From Flavobacteriales bacterium (GTDB lineage: Bacteria; Bacteroidota; Bacteroidia; Flavobacteriales_F; PHOS-HE28), in NCBI GenBank assembly GCA_016788205.1, contig JAEUTA010000007.1, positions 62,001 to 126,000 of the forward strand: a stretch of DNA of 64,000 bases, read 5' to 3'. This document shows, in pieces, positions 43,008-52,337 of the stretch; the stretch's first letter is position 1, and every line of letters starts with the position of its first letter. The position numbers and the translations under genes are program-made. The notes under the pieces were generated by a model. It did not search any database. It worked only from the letters and a program-made list of their open reading frames with translations, and was not told the origin of the DNA.

Positions 43008-43514
43008 TCATCCCAGATAGCGCTCCAGCCAGGTGCTCTTCAGCGGGATACGGAAGCGTGCGCGGAGGTCGCCGAGCGTGGGCACAAGGTCATCGAACAC
43101 GATGGTATCCGCAGTGATGGCCCCGTCCTTCAAGAGTTGCGGCAGTTCCTGCAAACGGCAACTCGTTACCTCGCCATCTACTTCATACACCACGATCATC
43201 CGATCAGTGAGCATCAGGTTGAGGTCGTGCTCGAGTTGTTTGATGAACCCGACGCTCTTGTCGATGCTGCAGCCGCTGGCCATGGCCTGTTCCTCGTCAA
43301 CAGCCACGATAACGAAACGACCGTAGAGCACCTCCACCGTGGCATCCAACGGTGCGCCGTGCGCGGCCCAACCGCTGGTGAAGGCGGCACCGCGGTCACG
43401 CGCGAGTTTCTGTTCAGCATGGCTGAGGTCGCGCGCGGTCTTGTACACCCAGACACGGGCGTGGTCGGGCAGGTCGGTGAGGCGTTTGGCGGGTGAAAGG
43501 GCTGTCGCGGTCAT
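43008..43514 (-). CDS. Bacteroidetes conserved protein (often labelled ABC transporter ATPase without motifs)
   Basis: 168 residues. Features: DHARVWVYKTARDLSHAEQ, FTSGWAAHGAPLDATVEVLY, RFVIVAVDEEQAMASGCSID (a conserved SGCSIDKS patch) and SVGFIKQLEHDLNLMLTDRM. No Walker motifs are present, so the common ATPase label is unsupported. Function unknown. TACCTTGC lies about 40 bases upstream. Tail-to-tail with the glycosyltransferase gene, 7 bases apart. Confidence 0.7.
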   Translation of the reverse strand: MTATALSPAKRLTDLPDHARVWVYKTARDLSHAEQKLARDRGAAFTSGWAAHGAPLDATVEVLYGRFVIVAVDEEQAMASGCSIDKSVGFIKQLEHDLNLMLTDRMIVVYEVDGEVTSCRLQELPQLLKDGAITADTIVFDDLVPTLGDLRARFRIPLKSTWLERYLG

Positions 43515-43625
43515 GATCGGTCACGCTATTCGTTCAACACGAGGAACGCAAGGTAGGGCCTGGCGGTATGCCTGCCTGAAAGGATGACGTTGGGATGACC
43601 GATGGCGCTGCCCATACAATTGAAC

Positions 43626-44255
43626 CTAGGCTGTCAAGTGAGATAGCTCCCACTCCAAATTCTCCTTCGCAGACCGCTCATATCGCCCTCTGAACCACTC
43701 GGTCTTGAAGATCGCCGGTTGAGAAAGGAAGTGTTGCAGCACCTTTCGACGACCCGGCTTGTAGAGCAGATCCGGAAAACGGCGATACTCCTTCCGCACC
43801 TGGCTCGCATATCGTGCGTACTGCTCGCGTCCACTTCCGAGTATGCTCAGATCCGCGTCGACGAAGTAGTTCGTATCCGGATCATTCGAAGGCTCGTGCT
43901 TCTTCGTTGCCAGAATGTGGCCCTTTGTCCGGTTGACCAAAGCTTCGGGAAAACCAGCATCGGCCAACAGGATCTGCTGCATCCGCTCCGCGCTACGCTG
44001 CTCGTTGTCGCTCCTGGTCACCTTGATGATCAGGTCATGATAGATGATCGCCAAGAGCACCGCGTCAGCGTCTTGTAACAGATCACGACATGGTTGAAGT
44101 TGCCGATGAAGACCCTCAATATGCGAGAGGCCATGATAGTGCCTACCGCTCGCTGAATATGCTGCTTCGACTTCTTCCCAGAGAGAGGCGACAAGATGGT
44201 CCGTCCCATGCTGCCTCCGTATCAGATCTTCGAAAGCGTCGCGTAGCGCGGTCAT
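43626..44255 (-). CDS. Predicted HD-superfamily metal-dependent phosphohydrolase
   Basis: 209 residues. HD-type metal site: HYHGLSHIEGLHRQL, LAIIYHDLIIKVTRSDNEQR (HD pair) and a later YFVDADLSILGSGREQYARY with a conserved Asp. Matches a family of small HD hydrolases of unknown substrate. Its start lies 20 bases after the Fe-S protein stop, so it may be the last gene of the envelope/redox operon. Confidence 0.8.
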   Translation of the reverse strand: MTALRDAFEDLIRRQHGTDHLVASLWEEVEAAYSASGRHYHGLSHIEGLHRQLQPCRDLLQDADAVLLAIIYHDLIIKVTRSDNEQRSAERMQQILLADAGFPEALVNRTKGHILATKKHEPSNDPDTNYFVDADLSILGSGREQYARYASQVRKEYRRFPDLLYKPGRRKVLQHFLSQPAIFKTEWFRGRYERSAKENLEWELSHLTA

Positions 44256-44275
44256 CTCGACCGAGGTTCGGTTAC

Positions 44276-45067
44276 CTAAAGATCGCCCGCTTCAGCCACC
44301 AGTTCAGCAATGTCCTTCACACGGACCTCGCCCTCCCTATTGAAATGCTTCACGCCATCCGTCAACATGGTGTTGCAGAACGGACAACCTGCGGCGATCA
44401 CGTTCGGCTCCACACCCAGCGCTTCTTCACTACGTTCGACGTTCACCTCGCGTTTACCGGGTTCGGCTTCCTTGAACATCTGCGCTCCGCCGGCACCACA
44501 GCACAGACCGTTCTGCTTACTGCGCTTCAATTCCACCAGCGCCGCATCCAGTTTCAACAGCACTTCGCGTGGTGCTTCGTATTCGTTGTTGCCGCGGCCT
44601 AGATAACAGGGATCGTGGAAGGTGATGCGTTTGCCCTTGAAGCTGCCGCCTTCCACCTTGATGCGGCCCTCCTTCATCAGCGCATTGATGAACTGCGTGT
44701 GGTGCAGCACTTCGTAGGTGCCACCCAGCGGTGGGTATTCGTTCTTCAGCGTGTTGAAGCAGTGTGGGCAGGCAGTGACGATGCGCTTCACGCCATATCC
44801 GTTCAGCACGGTGACGTTCTGCAACGCCTGCATCTGGAACAGGAACTCGTTGCCCGCGCGACGTGCAGGGTCACCCGTACACGTTTCTTCCTGACCAAGG
44901 ATGGCGAACTTGACGTTGGCCGCGTTCAGGATGCGCACGAAGGCCTTCGTGATCTTCTTCGCACGATCATCGAACGAACCGGCGCAGCCCACCCAGAACA
45001 ATACCTCGGGCACTTCGCCTGCTGCGGCGAATTCGGCCATGGTGCGGATCTGCAATGCTTCGCTCAT
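44276..45067 (-). CDS. Cysteine-rich (CCG-domain) Fe-S protein, heterodisulfide-reductase-like
   Basis: 263 residues from ATG 45067 (MSEALQIRTM). Two CCG-type halves: VLFWVGCAGSFDDRAKK with ACPHCFNTLKNEYP, and FHDPCYLGRGNNEYEAPRE with NGLCCGAGGAQMF and AAGCPFCNTMLTDG. Such domains bind Fe-S clusters and act in electron transfer to or from membrane carriers. It is paired with the membrane-bound 4Fe-4S protein 67 bases upstream, as in HdrD/GlpC-like modules. Confidence 0.9.
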   Translation of the reverse strand: MSEALQIRTMAEFAAAGEVPEVLFWVGCAGSFDDRAKKITKAFVRILNAANVKFAILGQEETCTGDPARRAGNEFLFQMQALQNVTVLNGYGVKRIVTACPHCFNTLKNEYPPLGGTYEVLHHTQFINALMKEGRIKVEGGSFKGKRITFHDPCYLGRGNNEYEAPREVLLKLDAALVELKRSKQNGLCCGAGGAQMFKEAEPGKREVNVERSEEALGVEPNVIAAGCPFCNTMLTDGVKHFNREGEVRVKDIAELVAEAGDL

Positions 45068-45077
45068 GGGGTGGTGT

Positions 45078-45096
45078 GTCGACCCCGTGGGTCGAC
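45078..45096. repeat. Short palindrome GTCGACCC-CGT-GGGTCGAC between two Fe-S genes
   Basis: Perfect 8-bp arms with a 3-base spacer in the 67-base gap between the operon genes. Possible RNA processing or attenuation hairpin. Confidence 0.5.
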
Positions 45097-45134
45097 GGTA
45101 CAGGTGCATTCCATGAGGGCAGCGGGAATGGCCA

Positions 45135-46460
45135 TCATTGTTGCGTCCAATCCAATCGTTTATCCGGCCCGAACGCCCAGGGTGCGCCGTTGTTCTCCAC
45201 GTTGTTGAACATGCTGGTCAACGCGGGGCGCGTCTTGCTCTCTTCCATTACCAGGTAGCGGCGCATCTCCACGATGATGTTGACCGGATCGATGTTGACC
45301 GGACAGGCCTGGGTACACGCGTTGCAGGTGGTGCAGGCCCACAACTCTTCGTCGGTGATGCGGGTGTGCAGGCTCTTACCATCGTCCTCCCACTTGCCTT
45401 TCGTATCGATGGCCTTGCCCACTTCTTCCATGCGATCGCGGGTGTCCATCATGATCTTGCGCGGGCTCAACAACTTCCCGGTGATGTTCGCTGGACACTC
45501 GCTGGTGCAACGGCCACATTCGGTGCAGCTGTAGGCGTCCATCAGGCTCTTCCAGCTGAGATCGAACACATCCTTGGCCCCGAACCGATCGGCCACCTCG
45601 TGACCAGCCACCGTGCGTGGTGCAGCGGGCGCAGGCGGTTGCACGCTGGGGTCGAGCATGCTCTTCACTTCACCGGTGACGCGCTCCATGTTGGCGATCT
45701 CCGTCTTCGGCTTCAGCTTGCTGTACCACACGTTGGGGAAGGCCAGCAGGATGTGCAGGTGCTTGCTGTACGGCAGGTAGTTGAGGAAGGCCAGGATGCC
45801 GATGATGTGGAACCACCAGCAAATGCGTTCGATCGCTATCAACGAAGCAACGGAACAATTGGACAATGCGCCTGCGAGGACGCTACTTACCGGGAATGCT
45901 CCGGCTACGGTGTAGTGTTCGGCTCCTTTTTGTTGGAGGCTCCAGTCGGCGGCGTTCATCAGCAGGAAAGCCGTCATCAGCGCGATCTCGGTGGCGAGGA
46001 TCAGGTTGGCATCGGTGCGTGGCCAGCCGTCCAGCTCCTTCATGATGAAGCGCTTCAGCTTGATGATGTTCCGGCGAACGAGGAAGATGGCGCAGGCCAC
46101 CCACACACCCAGAGCAAGCCACTCGAAGCTACCGATGAGGAAGTCGTAGAAGCCCCCCATGAACGAGAGCACGCGGTGGGTTCCGAAGATGCCGTCGATG
46201 ATGATCTCCAGCACTTCGATGTTGATGATGACGAAGCCCGCGTAGACGATGATGTGCAGGAAACCCGCGATGGGGCGCACCACCATCTTGCTCTGGCCGA
46301 GCGCCACGCGCGTCATCACCGCCCAGCGCTCTCCCTTGCGATCGTCTATCACTTCTTCCTTGCCCAGCAGTATGTTGCGGCGCACACGCATGATGTTGCG
46401 CGCGAAGAGCCATGAGGAAGCACCGACCAAGAGGATGAAGACGATGCTCGCGATACCCAT
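45135..46460 (-). CDS. Membrane-bound 4Fe-4S electron-transfer protein
   Basis: 441 residues. About five to six membrane helices in residues 1-250, with several His residues, then a cytoplasmic ferredoxin-like part. Two cluster motifs: CTECGRCTSECPANITG (C-2x-C-2x-C-3x-C) and CTTCNACTQACPVNIDP. Resembles HdrE/NarI-plus-ferredoxin fusions that exchange electrons with quinones. Starts 3 bases after the mlaD stop and forms a module with the downstream CCG protein. Partner dehydrogenase not identified here. Confidence 0.88.
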   Translation of the reverse strand: MGIASIVFILLVGASSWLFARNIMRVRRNILLGKEEVIDDRKGERWAVMTRVALGQSKMVVRPIAGFLHIIVYAGFVIINIEVLEIIIDGIFGTHRVLSFMGGFYDFLIGSFEWLALGVWVACAIFLVRRNIIKLKRFIMKELDGWPRTDANLILATEIALMTAFLLMNAADWSLQQKGAEHYTVAGAFPVSSVLAGALSNCSVASLIAIERICWWFHIIGILAFLNYLPYSKHLHILLAFPNVWYSKLKPKTEIANMERVTGEVKSMLDPSVQPPAPAAPRTVAGHEVADRFGAKDVFDLSWKSLMDAYSCTECGRCTSECPANITGKLLSPRKIMMDTRDRMEEVGKAIDTKGKWEDDGKSLHTRITDEELWACTTCNACTQACPVNIDPVNIIVEMRRYLVMEESKTRPALTSMFNNVENNGAPWAFGPDKRLDWTQQ

Positions 46461-46463
46461 GGA

Positions 46464-47483
46464 TCAGTTCTTCTTTTCCTCGTCCAGGACCTTGCCGATA
46501 CGTTCGATGTCGGCATCGCTCAATTTGGGTAGGCGATCCTTCTTGCCGAAGATACTGAGGTAGCGGTTCGGATTCACCCGCAGGTCCTCGAGCAACAGAT
46601 CAAGCTCCCGTGATGCGCTGTTGAGGTTGGTATACAGGCTGTCATCCTTCATCAACTTGCCCATGGTGCCTTCCCCACTGCTTATGGCCATGGCCGCCTT
46701 TTTCATCTCGGTGCTCGCCACGGCCAGTTCGTCCATGATCTTCCGAAGGCGACCTTTCGCGAGGTCAGCGCTCAAGGTGTCGAGGTTGGTGAAGATGTGG
46801 TCCATCTCGTCACTGTTACGCGCCAGGGTACCGCTCACCGTTTCCAAGTTCTTCAACGTGGCGCTCAGCGTAACGCTTTCAACGGCCACGAGGCGATCCA
46901 ACCTTTCCGCCGTGCTGCTCAGGCTCTCGAGCGCATCACGGATACTGGTGAAACTGCTGTCGATATCGCCGACGGCTTTCTTGTTGAGCATCTGCTGGAA
47001 GGCGTTCAGCACGGAGTCGACCTTCGAGATCATCCCTTCGGCCTTCGCTTTAAGCGGGTCCATCTGCGCACTTACCGCGTCGGTCAGGCTCAACTGTACA
47101 TCACCCACCAAGGTATCACCCGCCTCCGCGAGTTCACCGGTCCCGAGATCCATCTGCAACGCCCGGCTGAACAGATCGGCGCTGTAGATCTGCACCTTGG
47201 TGTTCTTCGGTATCGCAAGGGCATCCTCGTTGATCTGGAAGCTCACCGCCACATGTCCACTGCCATCCGGCATCAGCGCAGTCTTGATCACCTGCCCCAC
47301 TTTGAAGCCATTGTAGTAGACCGGGCTGGCGCTGGTGATGCCGGCTACGTTGTTGTACACGGCATGGTAGACGTTACGCTTCTGGAACAGGTCCAGCCCC
47401 CGAAGGAAATTGACCCCGAAGATGAGCAGCCCAACGCCCCCAAGGACCAGTGCGGCGATGGAATACTCTCGTTTGATCTTCAT
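46464..47483 (-). CDS. mlaD: MCE/MlaD-family lipid-transport protein
   Basis: 339 residues. An N-terminal membrane helix (SIAALVLGGVGLLIFGVNFL) is followed by the MCE domain (about 38-115: YHAVYNNVAGITSASPVYYN, GFKVGQVIKTALMPDGSGH, VQIYSADLFSRALQMDLGTG). The long C-terminal region is helical/coiled-coil (residues ~150-300). Acts in phospholipid trafficking across the periplasm with MlaE/MlaF-type ABC proteins, which are not in this window. Lies between the amidase and Fe-S genes with gaps of 18 and 3 bases. Confidence 0.92.
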   Translation of the reverse strand: MKIKREYSIAALVLGGVGLLIFGVNFLRGLDLFQKRNVYHAVYNNVAGITSASPVYYNGFKVGQVIKTALMPDGSGHVAVSFQINEDALAIPKNTKVQIYSADLFSRALQMDLGTGELAEAGDTLVGDVQLSLTDAVSAQMDPLKAKAEGMISKVDSVLNAFQQMLNKKAVGDIDSSFTSIRDALESLSSTAERLDRLVAVESVTLSATLKNLETVSGTLARNSDEMDHIFTNLDTLSADLAKGRLRKIMDELAVASTEMKKAAMAISSGEGTMGKLMKDDSLYTNLNSASRELDLLLEDLRVNPNRYLSIFGKKDRLPKLSDADIERIGKVLDEEKKN

Positions 47484-47501
47484 CCAGTGCGTGCTATGAC
47501 C

Positions 47502-48749
47502 TTAGTGGGCCTCGGCGAATTTAAGGGCATCCGACATAGCGATGCGCTCGCCATTGCGGAATGCAACGATGAAACTCTCCGTATATCCCTTGGACTTGCA
47601 GACCTCCTGCACCTTGCGCGCCCCGGCGAGCGAAGGTTCTGAACCCACCGTGTACTTGTACATACCCGCCCCTTGGTGTTCTTGCACGCCCTGGATGCCG
47701 TTGAAGTTCTTCGCCTTCAATTCGATCCGCTTGCTGCTCGTGGCGATCTGGACCTTGAAGACGAGGCTGGCCTCGGGCTCCTGCTTCACTGGTTCCTTCA
47801 CCGGTTCCCTCTTGGTCGTATCCGGCTTCACAACGGGCGCCTCCGCCACTGGCGCTGCGGACCCCGTGCCTTCAACGGTGGCCTTGTATTCCTTGAAAGC
47901 CCGGTAGATGGCGCTGGCCATGTAGTCCTGCCCCTCGGCTTTCTGGAGGTAATCCTCTTCGTTGGCGTTGGTGAGGAAACCGAGTTCCACCAGAACGCTG
48001 GGCATCGTGTTGTAACTGATCACCAGGAAACCCGCCTGTTTCACACCGCGATCGGGGCGACCAACGCGTTCCTTGAACTGCTTTTGGATCAGCGCGCTGA
48101 GCAACAAACTATGGTCCAAGTGCGTGTTCTGGCGCAAGCTTAGCGCGATGATGCTCTCGGGATCCTTCGGGTCGTACCCATCATACTTCAACTCATGACC
48201 GTCCTCCAAGAGGATGGCGGAGTTCTCCTTCTGTGCCACGCGCATATTGGCCTCGGTCTTGTGCAAACCCATCACGTAGGTCTCGCAGCCGTGCGGGTCT
48301 TTGCTGTCGTTGGCGTTGCAGTGGATACTGATGAACACATCCGCCTTGGCCTTGTTCGCGATGTTGCAGCGTTCCTTCAGCTCAATGAAGGTGTCGTCCT
48401 CACGGGTGTAGATCACCTTGACGTCCGGGTAGGTCTCGTTGATGTACTTGCCGATGAGCTTGGCGACGTTGAGCGAAATGTGCTTCTCCGTGGTCTTGTA
48501 CCGGCCAGTGCCCAGGTTGCCGGGATCCTTGCCGCCGTGACCGGCATCGAGCACCACCGTGCGGATACGGTTAGGGTCGCGGCCCGGTGTTTGTGCTTGC
48601 GCGAAGCCCCACGCAGCCAGCATCAGCACCATGAACGTGGCGAAACGCCCGGACAGCAAGCCTTTCCTTACGGCGCGTACCGCTTCCGTACTTTTCGGCC
48701 CCGCCGAAAGGCGACCCACCCGGTCCATGCCAGAAACGCGTTGCTCCAT
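47502..48749 (-). CDS. N-acetylmuramoyl-L-alanine amidase (Amidase_3) with SPOR-like C-terminus
   Basis: 415 residues from ATG 48749, supported by TAGTTTCG (48762-48769, minus) 12 bases upstream; ATG 48728 is an alternative. The signal anchor is preceded by ~40 residues. Zn amidase motifs: VVLDAGHGGKDPGNLG, KHISLNVAKLIGKYI, DVFISIHCNAND and SVLVELGFLTNANEEDYL. After a Pro/Val/Lys linker, the C-terminal ~80 residues (VFKVQIATSSKRIELKAKNF) look like a SPOR domain that binds denuded glycan. Cleaves peptide stems from peptidoglycan. First gene of the operon amidase-mlaD-FeS-FeS-HD. Confidence 0.93.
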   Translation of the reverse strand: MEQRVSGMDRVGRLSAGPKSTEAVRAVRKGLLSGRFATFMVLMLAAWGFAQAQTPGRDPNRIRTVVLDAGHGGKDPGNLGTGRYKTTEKHISLNVAKLIGKYINETYPDVKVIYTREDDTFIELKERCNIANKAKADVFISIHCNANDSKDPHGCETYVMGLHKTEANMRVAQKENSAILLEDGHELKYDGYDPKDPESIIALSLRQNTHLDHSLLLSALIQKQFKERVGRPDRGVKQAGFLVISYNTMPSVLVELGFLTNANEEDYLQKAEGQDYMASAIYRAFKEYKATVEGTGSAAPVAEAPVVKPDTTKREPVKEPVKQEPEASLVFKVQIATSSKRIELKAKNFNGIQGVQEHQGAGMYKYTVGSEPSLAGARKVQEVCKSKGYTESFIVAFRNGERIAMSDALKFAEAH

Positions 48750-51297
48750 GCCCTTGCGGCGCGAAACTAGAGGGGGAGCATGGTGGGCTTCCCCCACGGT
48801 AGGTGCAGTTTTCATCACGTTCCTGTTGATGTGCGCGTCCGGGATGACATCTGCGCAGACCTTGCAGAGCGAGGTGCGCTATGGTGCCCGTGACAGCATG
48901 CGTTACGATATCGCTGAGCAAACAGTGTACCTCTATGGGGGCGCAACGGTGAAATACGGCACTGTTGAGATGACGGCGGACCGGATCATCTTCAGCTTCA
49001 AGAACGATGAAGCACAGGCTTTTGGTGCCCCGGACAGCTCAGGGACCATCGCCGGTAAACCGCAGTTCACGCAAGATGGCACCATGATCGAGGCGGACAG
49101 CATCCGTTACAACTTCAAGACGAAGCAGGGCCTCATACGCCAGGTGCGCACCCACGAACAGGAAAGCTGGGTGAGCGCCAGCCTGAGCAAACGCCACGCG
49201 AACGGCGAAGTACACAGCAAGGGTGGCATGCTTACGACTTGCGATCGCCCCAAGCCCCACTATCATTTCAAGGTGAGCAAGATGATGGTGATCCCGGACG
49301 ACAAGATCATCACCGGGCCCACGTACATGAAGGTGGGTAACGTACCCACGCCACTTGCGCTGCCTTTCGGGCTCTTCCCGAACACCAAAGGCGGCAGCGC
49401 GGGCGTGCTGATCCCCACCTGGGGCAACGACCAGACGCGCGGCTACTACCTCCTCAATGGCGGCTGGTACCAACCCATCAGCGACCATGCGGACCTTTCG
49501 CTCACAGGGGATATCTATAGCCGGGGTTCGTGGGCCCTGCGCGCCGGAAGCCGCTACAGAACGCGCTACCGGTTCGGCGGGAACGTGGACCTGAGCTACA
49601 GTACGCTGTTGAACAGCGATCCGGAGTATCCTGACTTCAGCAGGCAAAGGAACTTCTTCATCCGTTGGAACCACCAGGTGGACCCCAAAGCCAGCCTCAC
49701 CGATCGCTTCAGCGCTGCTGTGAACCTGGGCACCAACCAGAACTTCACCAGCAATTTCAACAGCAGTGCCGTCGACTTCCTGAGCAATACGTTCCAGAGC
49801 AACATCGCTTACGGTCATCTGTGGACAGGCAAACCGTATTCACTCTCGGTGAACATGCGCCATAGCCAGAACACCCGAGACCGAACCTTCACCATTACGG
49901 CGCCTTCCGCAAACTTCAACCTGCAACGCATCTTCCCCTTCCAGATGATGCGCGCTACGGCAGCACCATCGCGCTTCTACGACCAGATCGGCATCCAATA
50001 CACCGCCGACTTCCAGAACGTGTTGAACACGACCGAGCAACAGCTCTTCTGGGCCAATGTGCCGAACCTTGTACAACGGATGCGCAACGGGATCCGGCAT
50101 TCGGCCGCGGTAAGTTCCACCGTTAAGAACGCCTACTTCACCCTCAACCCCGAGTTCCGCGTCATCGACCGGATGTACTTCGAGCAGCTGCGGAAGACGA
50201 CGATCAGCACGCCGGAAGGCCTTTCGACGATCACGGACACGGTGCCCACCTTCGCCGCACCGTTCGAGTGGAACGCGAGCGTAGCCCTCACCAGCAAGCT
50301 CTATGGCATGTATACCTTCCGGGGAGACCGCATCAAGGCCATCCGTCATGTGATCACGCCCAGCGCCACCTTCACCTACCGTCCTGACCAGAGCACACAG
50401 ATCGAAGGACCTTTCGGCACGAACGGCACCCTGAGCAGCTACTCGCCTTACGACATCGGCATCTTCGGAAAACCCACGGCCGGCGAAAGTGGCGCCGTGA
50501 ACCTCAGTCTTATCCAAAGCCTGGAAGCGAAGGTGCGCGACGGCAAGGCCATGGCGGATAGCACCGCTGTTTCCGATGCCGTGCAATTGAAGAAGATCAA
50601 GTTGTTCGACTTCGTAGGCGTAAGCACCAACTACGACATGATGCAGGATTCGCTGCGGTGGTCGCCGCTGAGCCTGGCTGCACGTACCGTGCTCTTCAAC
50701 AAGGTGAACATCAACTTCAACAGCATATGGGATCCGTATGCGGTGAACGACCTTGGCCAGCGGATCGATCGCAGCGAACGCTCACGGACCGGTCGTTGGG
50801 CGCGCATGACCTACACGAACATCGCCGCTGGTTTCGATCTGAAGAGCAAGCGGTACGGCCAGGCACCTTCAAGCAACGATGGCAACGACCGTCAGGTGGT
50901 GGAGGACAGCGACCCCAGCAAAGGTGCACGCATCAACTTCACACTGCCTTGGCACTTGAACGTGAACTACAGCTACGACGTAACACGCAGCTACGCGAAC
51001 AACACCACCACCGACACGCAGCGCCAGAGCATCCTCTTCAACGGGGACCTGAACGTGTTGAAGTATTGGAAGATCGGGTTCAGCAGTGGTTACGATCTCG
51101 AAGCCAGGGACTGGACCTACACAAGCCTCAACCTCTACTGGGATCTTCACTGCTGGGAGTTCAACCTCAACGTGATCCCGCTGGGCACGCGCAAGAGCTT
51201 CAGCTTCCGGATCAACGTGAAGGCGAGCATCCTCCGCGACCTGAAGTTCGAGCAGCGCAGACCTTACGGGAACAACGACAACAACCTGTTGTTCTGA
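48748..51297 (+). CDS. lptD: LptD-like LPS-assembly outer-membrane protein
   Basis: 849 residues from ATG 48748; an ATG at 48727 would add 7. Signal peptide around residues 15-38, ending GMTSAQ. N-terminal OstA-type beta-jellyroll (QTVYLYGGATVKYGTVEMTA, RIIFSFKNDEAQAFGAPDSS), then a large barrel in the Bacteroidetes LptD style (LALPFGLFPNTKGGSAGVLI, GWYQPISDHADLSLTGDIYS), ending in strands with many aromatic residues. Inserts LPS into the outer leaflet. The start codon overlaps the divergent amidase start in a shared CATG. TACTTTTCG at 48689-48697 is a candidate -7 box. Confidence 0.9.
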   Translation: MPLRRETRGGAWWASPTVGAVFITFLLMCASGMTSAQTLQSEVRYGARDSMRYDIAEQTVYLYGGATVKYGTVEMTADRIIFSFKNDEAQAFGAPDSSGTIAGKPQFTQDGTMIEADSIRYNFKTKQGLIRQVRTHEQESWVSASLSKRHANGEVHSKGGMLTTCDRPKPHYHFKVSKMMVIPDDKIITGPTYMKVGNVPTPLALPFGLFPNTKGGSAGVLIPTWGNDQTRGYYLLNGGWYQPISDHADLSLTGDIYSRGSWALRAGSRYRTRYRFGGNVDLSYSTLLNSDPEYPDFSRQRNFFIRWNHQVDPKASLTDRFSAAVNLGTNQNFTSNFNSSAVDFLSNTFQSNIAYGHLWTGKPYSLSVNMRHSQNTRDRTFTITAPSANFNLQRIFPFQMMRATAAPSRFYDQIGIQYTADFQNVLNTTEQQLFWANVPNLVQRMRNGIRHSAAVSSTVKNAYFTLNPEFRVIDRMYFEQLRKTTISTPEGLSTITDTVPTFAAPFEWNASVALTSKLYGMYTFRGDRIKAIRHVITPSATFTYRPDQSTQIEGPFGTNGTLSSYSPYDIGIFGKPTAGESGAVNLSLIQSLEAKVRDGKAMADSTAVSDAVQLKKIKLFDFVGVSTNYDMMQDSLRWSPLSLAARTVLFNKVNINFNSIWDPYAVNDLGQRIDRSERSRTGRWARMTYTNIAAGFDLKSKRYGQAPSSNDGNDRQVVEDSDPSKGARINFTLPWHLNVNYSYDVTRSYANNTTTDTQRQSILFNGDLNVLKYWKIGFSSGYDLEARDWTYTSLNLYWDLHCWEFNLNVIPLGTRKSFSFRINVKASILRDLKFEQRRPYGNNDNNLLF

Positions 51298-51861
51298 TCA
51301 GCCCACGATCCAATTCGCGATGATCTTCTCTCCCGTGGGCGTCAGCACGCTTTCCGGATGGAACTGCACACCGCACACATCGTACTGCATGTGTCGTACG
51401 GCCATGATCACATCCGCCTGGCTGCGAGCGGTGATCCGAAGGGTTGATGGAAGTGACTTCGGATCGGCGGCCCAACTGTGGTAGAGCCCCACCGGGAAAG
51501 TTGAAGGCATCTCCGCGAAGAGCGGATCGCGCGGTTCCATGTGTACACAATCCACCGCCACACCGTGCATCACGCGATGCTGGTTGAAGAGCTTGCCTCC
51601 ACATACTTCAACGATCGCTTGCATGCCGAGGCAAACGCCAAGGATGGGGTGCGTTGGCATGAGCTTCTGCAACAGTTCCATGGTGATACCCGCTTCCACC
51701 GGAAGGCCAGGTCCGGGCGAGATCACGATACGATCGTAACGCGCGGCATCGTCCACGGTGATGCGATCGTTCAACACCACATCCACTTCAGCATGCGGCT
51801 CCAGCAGGTGGTGTAGGTTCCAGGTGAAGCTGTCGTAGTTGTCGAGGAGAAGGATGCGCAT
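51298..51861 (-). CDS. Anthranilate/aminodeoxychorismate synthase glutamine amidotransferase subunit (TrpG/PabA)
   Basis: 187 residues, a standard class I amidotransferase. MRILLLDNYDSFTWNLHHLL, VISPGPGLPVEAG, GVCLGMQAIVEVCGGKLFN with the nucleophile Cys near residue 78, and CGVQFHPESVLTP with His-Glu. Supplies ammonia for anthranilate or aminodeoxychorismate. No TrpE/PabB gene is adjacent, so which pathway it serves (or both) is undecided. Stop abuts the lptD stop. Confidence 0.92.
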   Translation of the reverse strand: MRILLLDNYDSFTWNLHHLLEPHAEVDVVLNDRITVDDAARYDRIVISPGPGLPVEAGITMELLQKLMPTHPILGVCLGMQAIVEVCGGKLFNQHRVMHGVAVDCVHMEPRDPLFAEMPSTFPVGLYHSWAADPKSLPSTLRITARSQADVIMAVRHMQYDVCGVQFHPESVLTPTGEKIIANWIVG

Positions 51862-51894
51862 GAGCTGAGAAAAGTGCAGAAGCGAGGGCGATGC

Positions 51895-52299
51895 CTACTG
51901 CTCCTGACCCTTGAGTTTCCCGATCCACCCCAGGTGCGTGTGCTGGAAGCTGTCGCCGAACTTGAGACCGTAGCCGAAGATGCGGTCCATGCTGGCGTGG
52001 CCGTAAAGGATGAATGCACTGACATAGAGCATATGATCCGGGCCTCTCATTTCCGGTGCGTGAACGCTAATCATCCCTAACACGACACCAAAAGCGCCTG
52101 TCAAAATTGCAATTCCCTTATGATGTAGTGCGTTGTAGGTCAACGCCCCAGCACGAGTATCGATCAAATAACCGATCATCCCAATATCAGGACCGACAGC
52201 AAGTAGGATATAGACCCACCAAGGAACATCAAGAACATACAATGCAAGCGCACATGCAAGGAACTGCGCCAGTTCTTCAAGCTTCAGCAGGTTCTTCAT
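51895..52299 (-). CDS. DUF4260-like membrane protein
   Basis: 134 residues with three to four helices (LAQFLACALALYVL, WVYILLAVGPDIGMIGYL, AILTGAFGVVLGMI, YVSAFILYGHASMDRIFGYG). The ending, GLKFGDSFQHTHLGWIGK, is the DUF4260 signature. Function unknown. Codon choice in the middle (around 52080-52280) looks more A/T-rich than neighbours, perhaps a recent arrival. Confidence 0.8.
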   Translation of the reverse strand: MKNLLKLEELAQFLACALALYVLDVPWWVYILLAVGPDIGMIGYLIDTRAGALTYNALHHKGIAILTGAFGVVLGMISVHAPEMRGPDHMLYVSAFILYGHASMDRIFGYGLKFGDSFQHTHLGWIGKLKGQEQ

Positions 52300-52337
52300 T
52301 CGCTAATCGGCTAATTGTCGCATCAGCTAATCGGTCC

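Noticed and set aside
45138..46415. 425-codon plus-strand ORF opposite the 4Fe-4S membrane protein
   Set aside because: Low-complexity His/Val/Asp composition and no motifs; the minus strand has both cluster motifs.
48559..48747. Upstream extension of the lptD frame
   Set aside because: It lies over the amidase coding region and places no signal peptide at the N-terminus.
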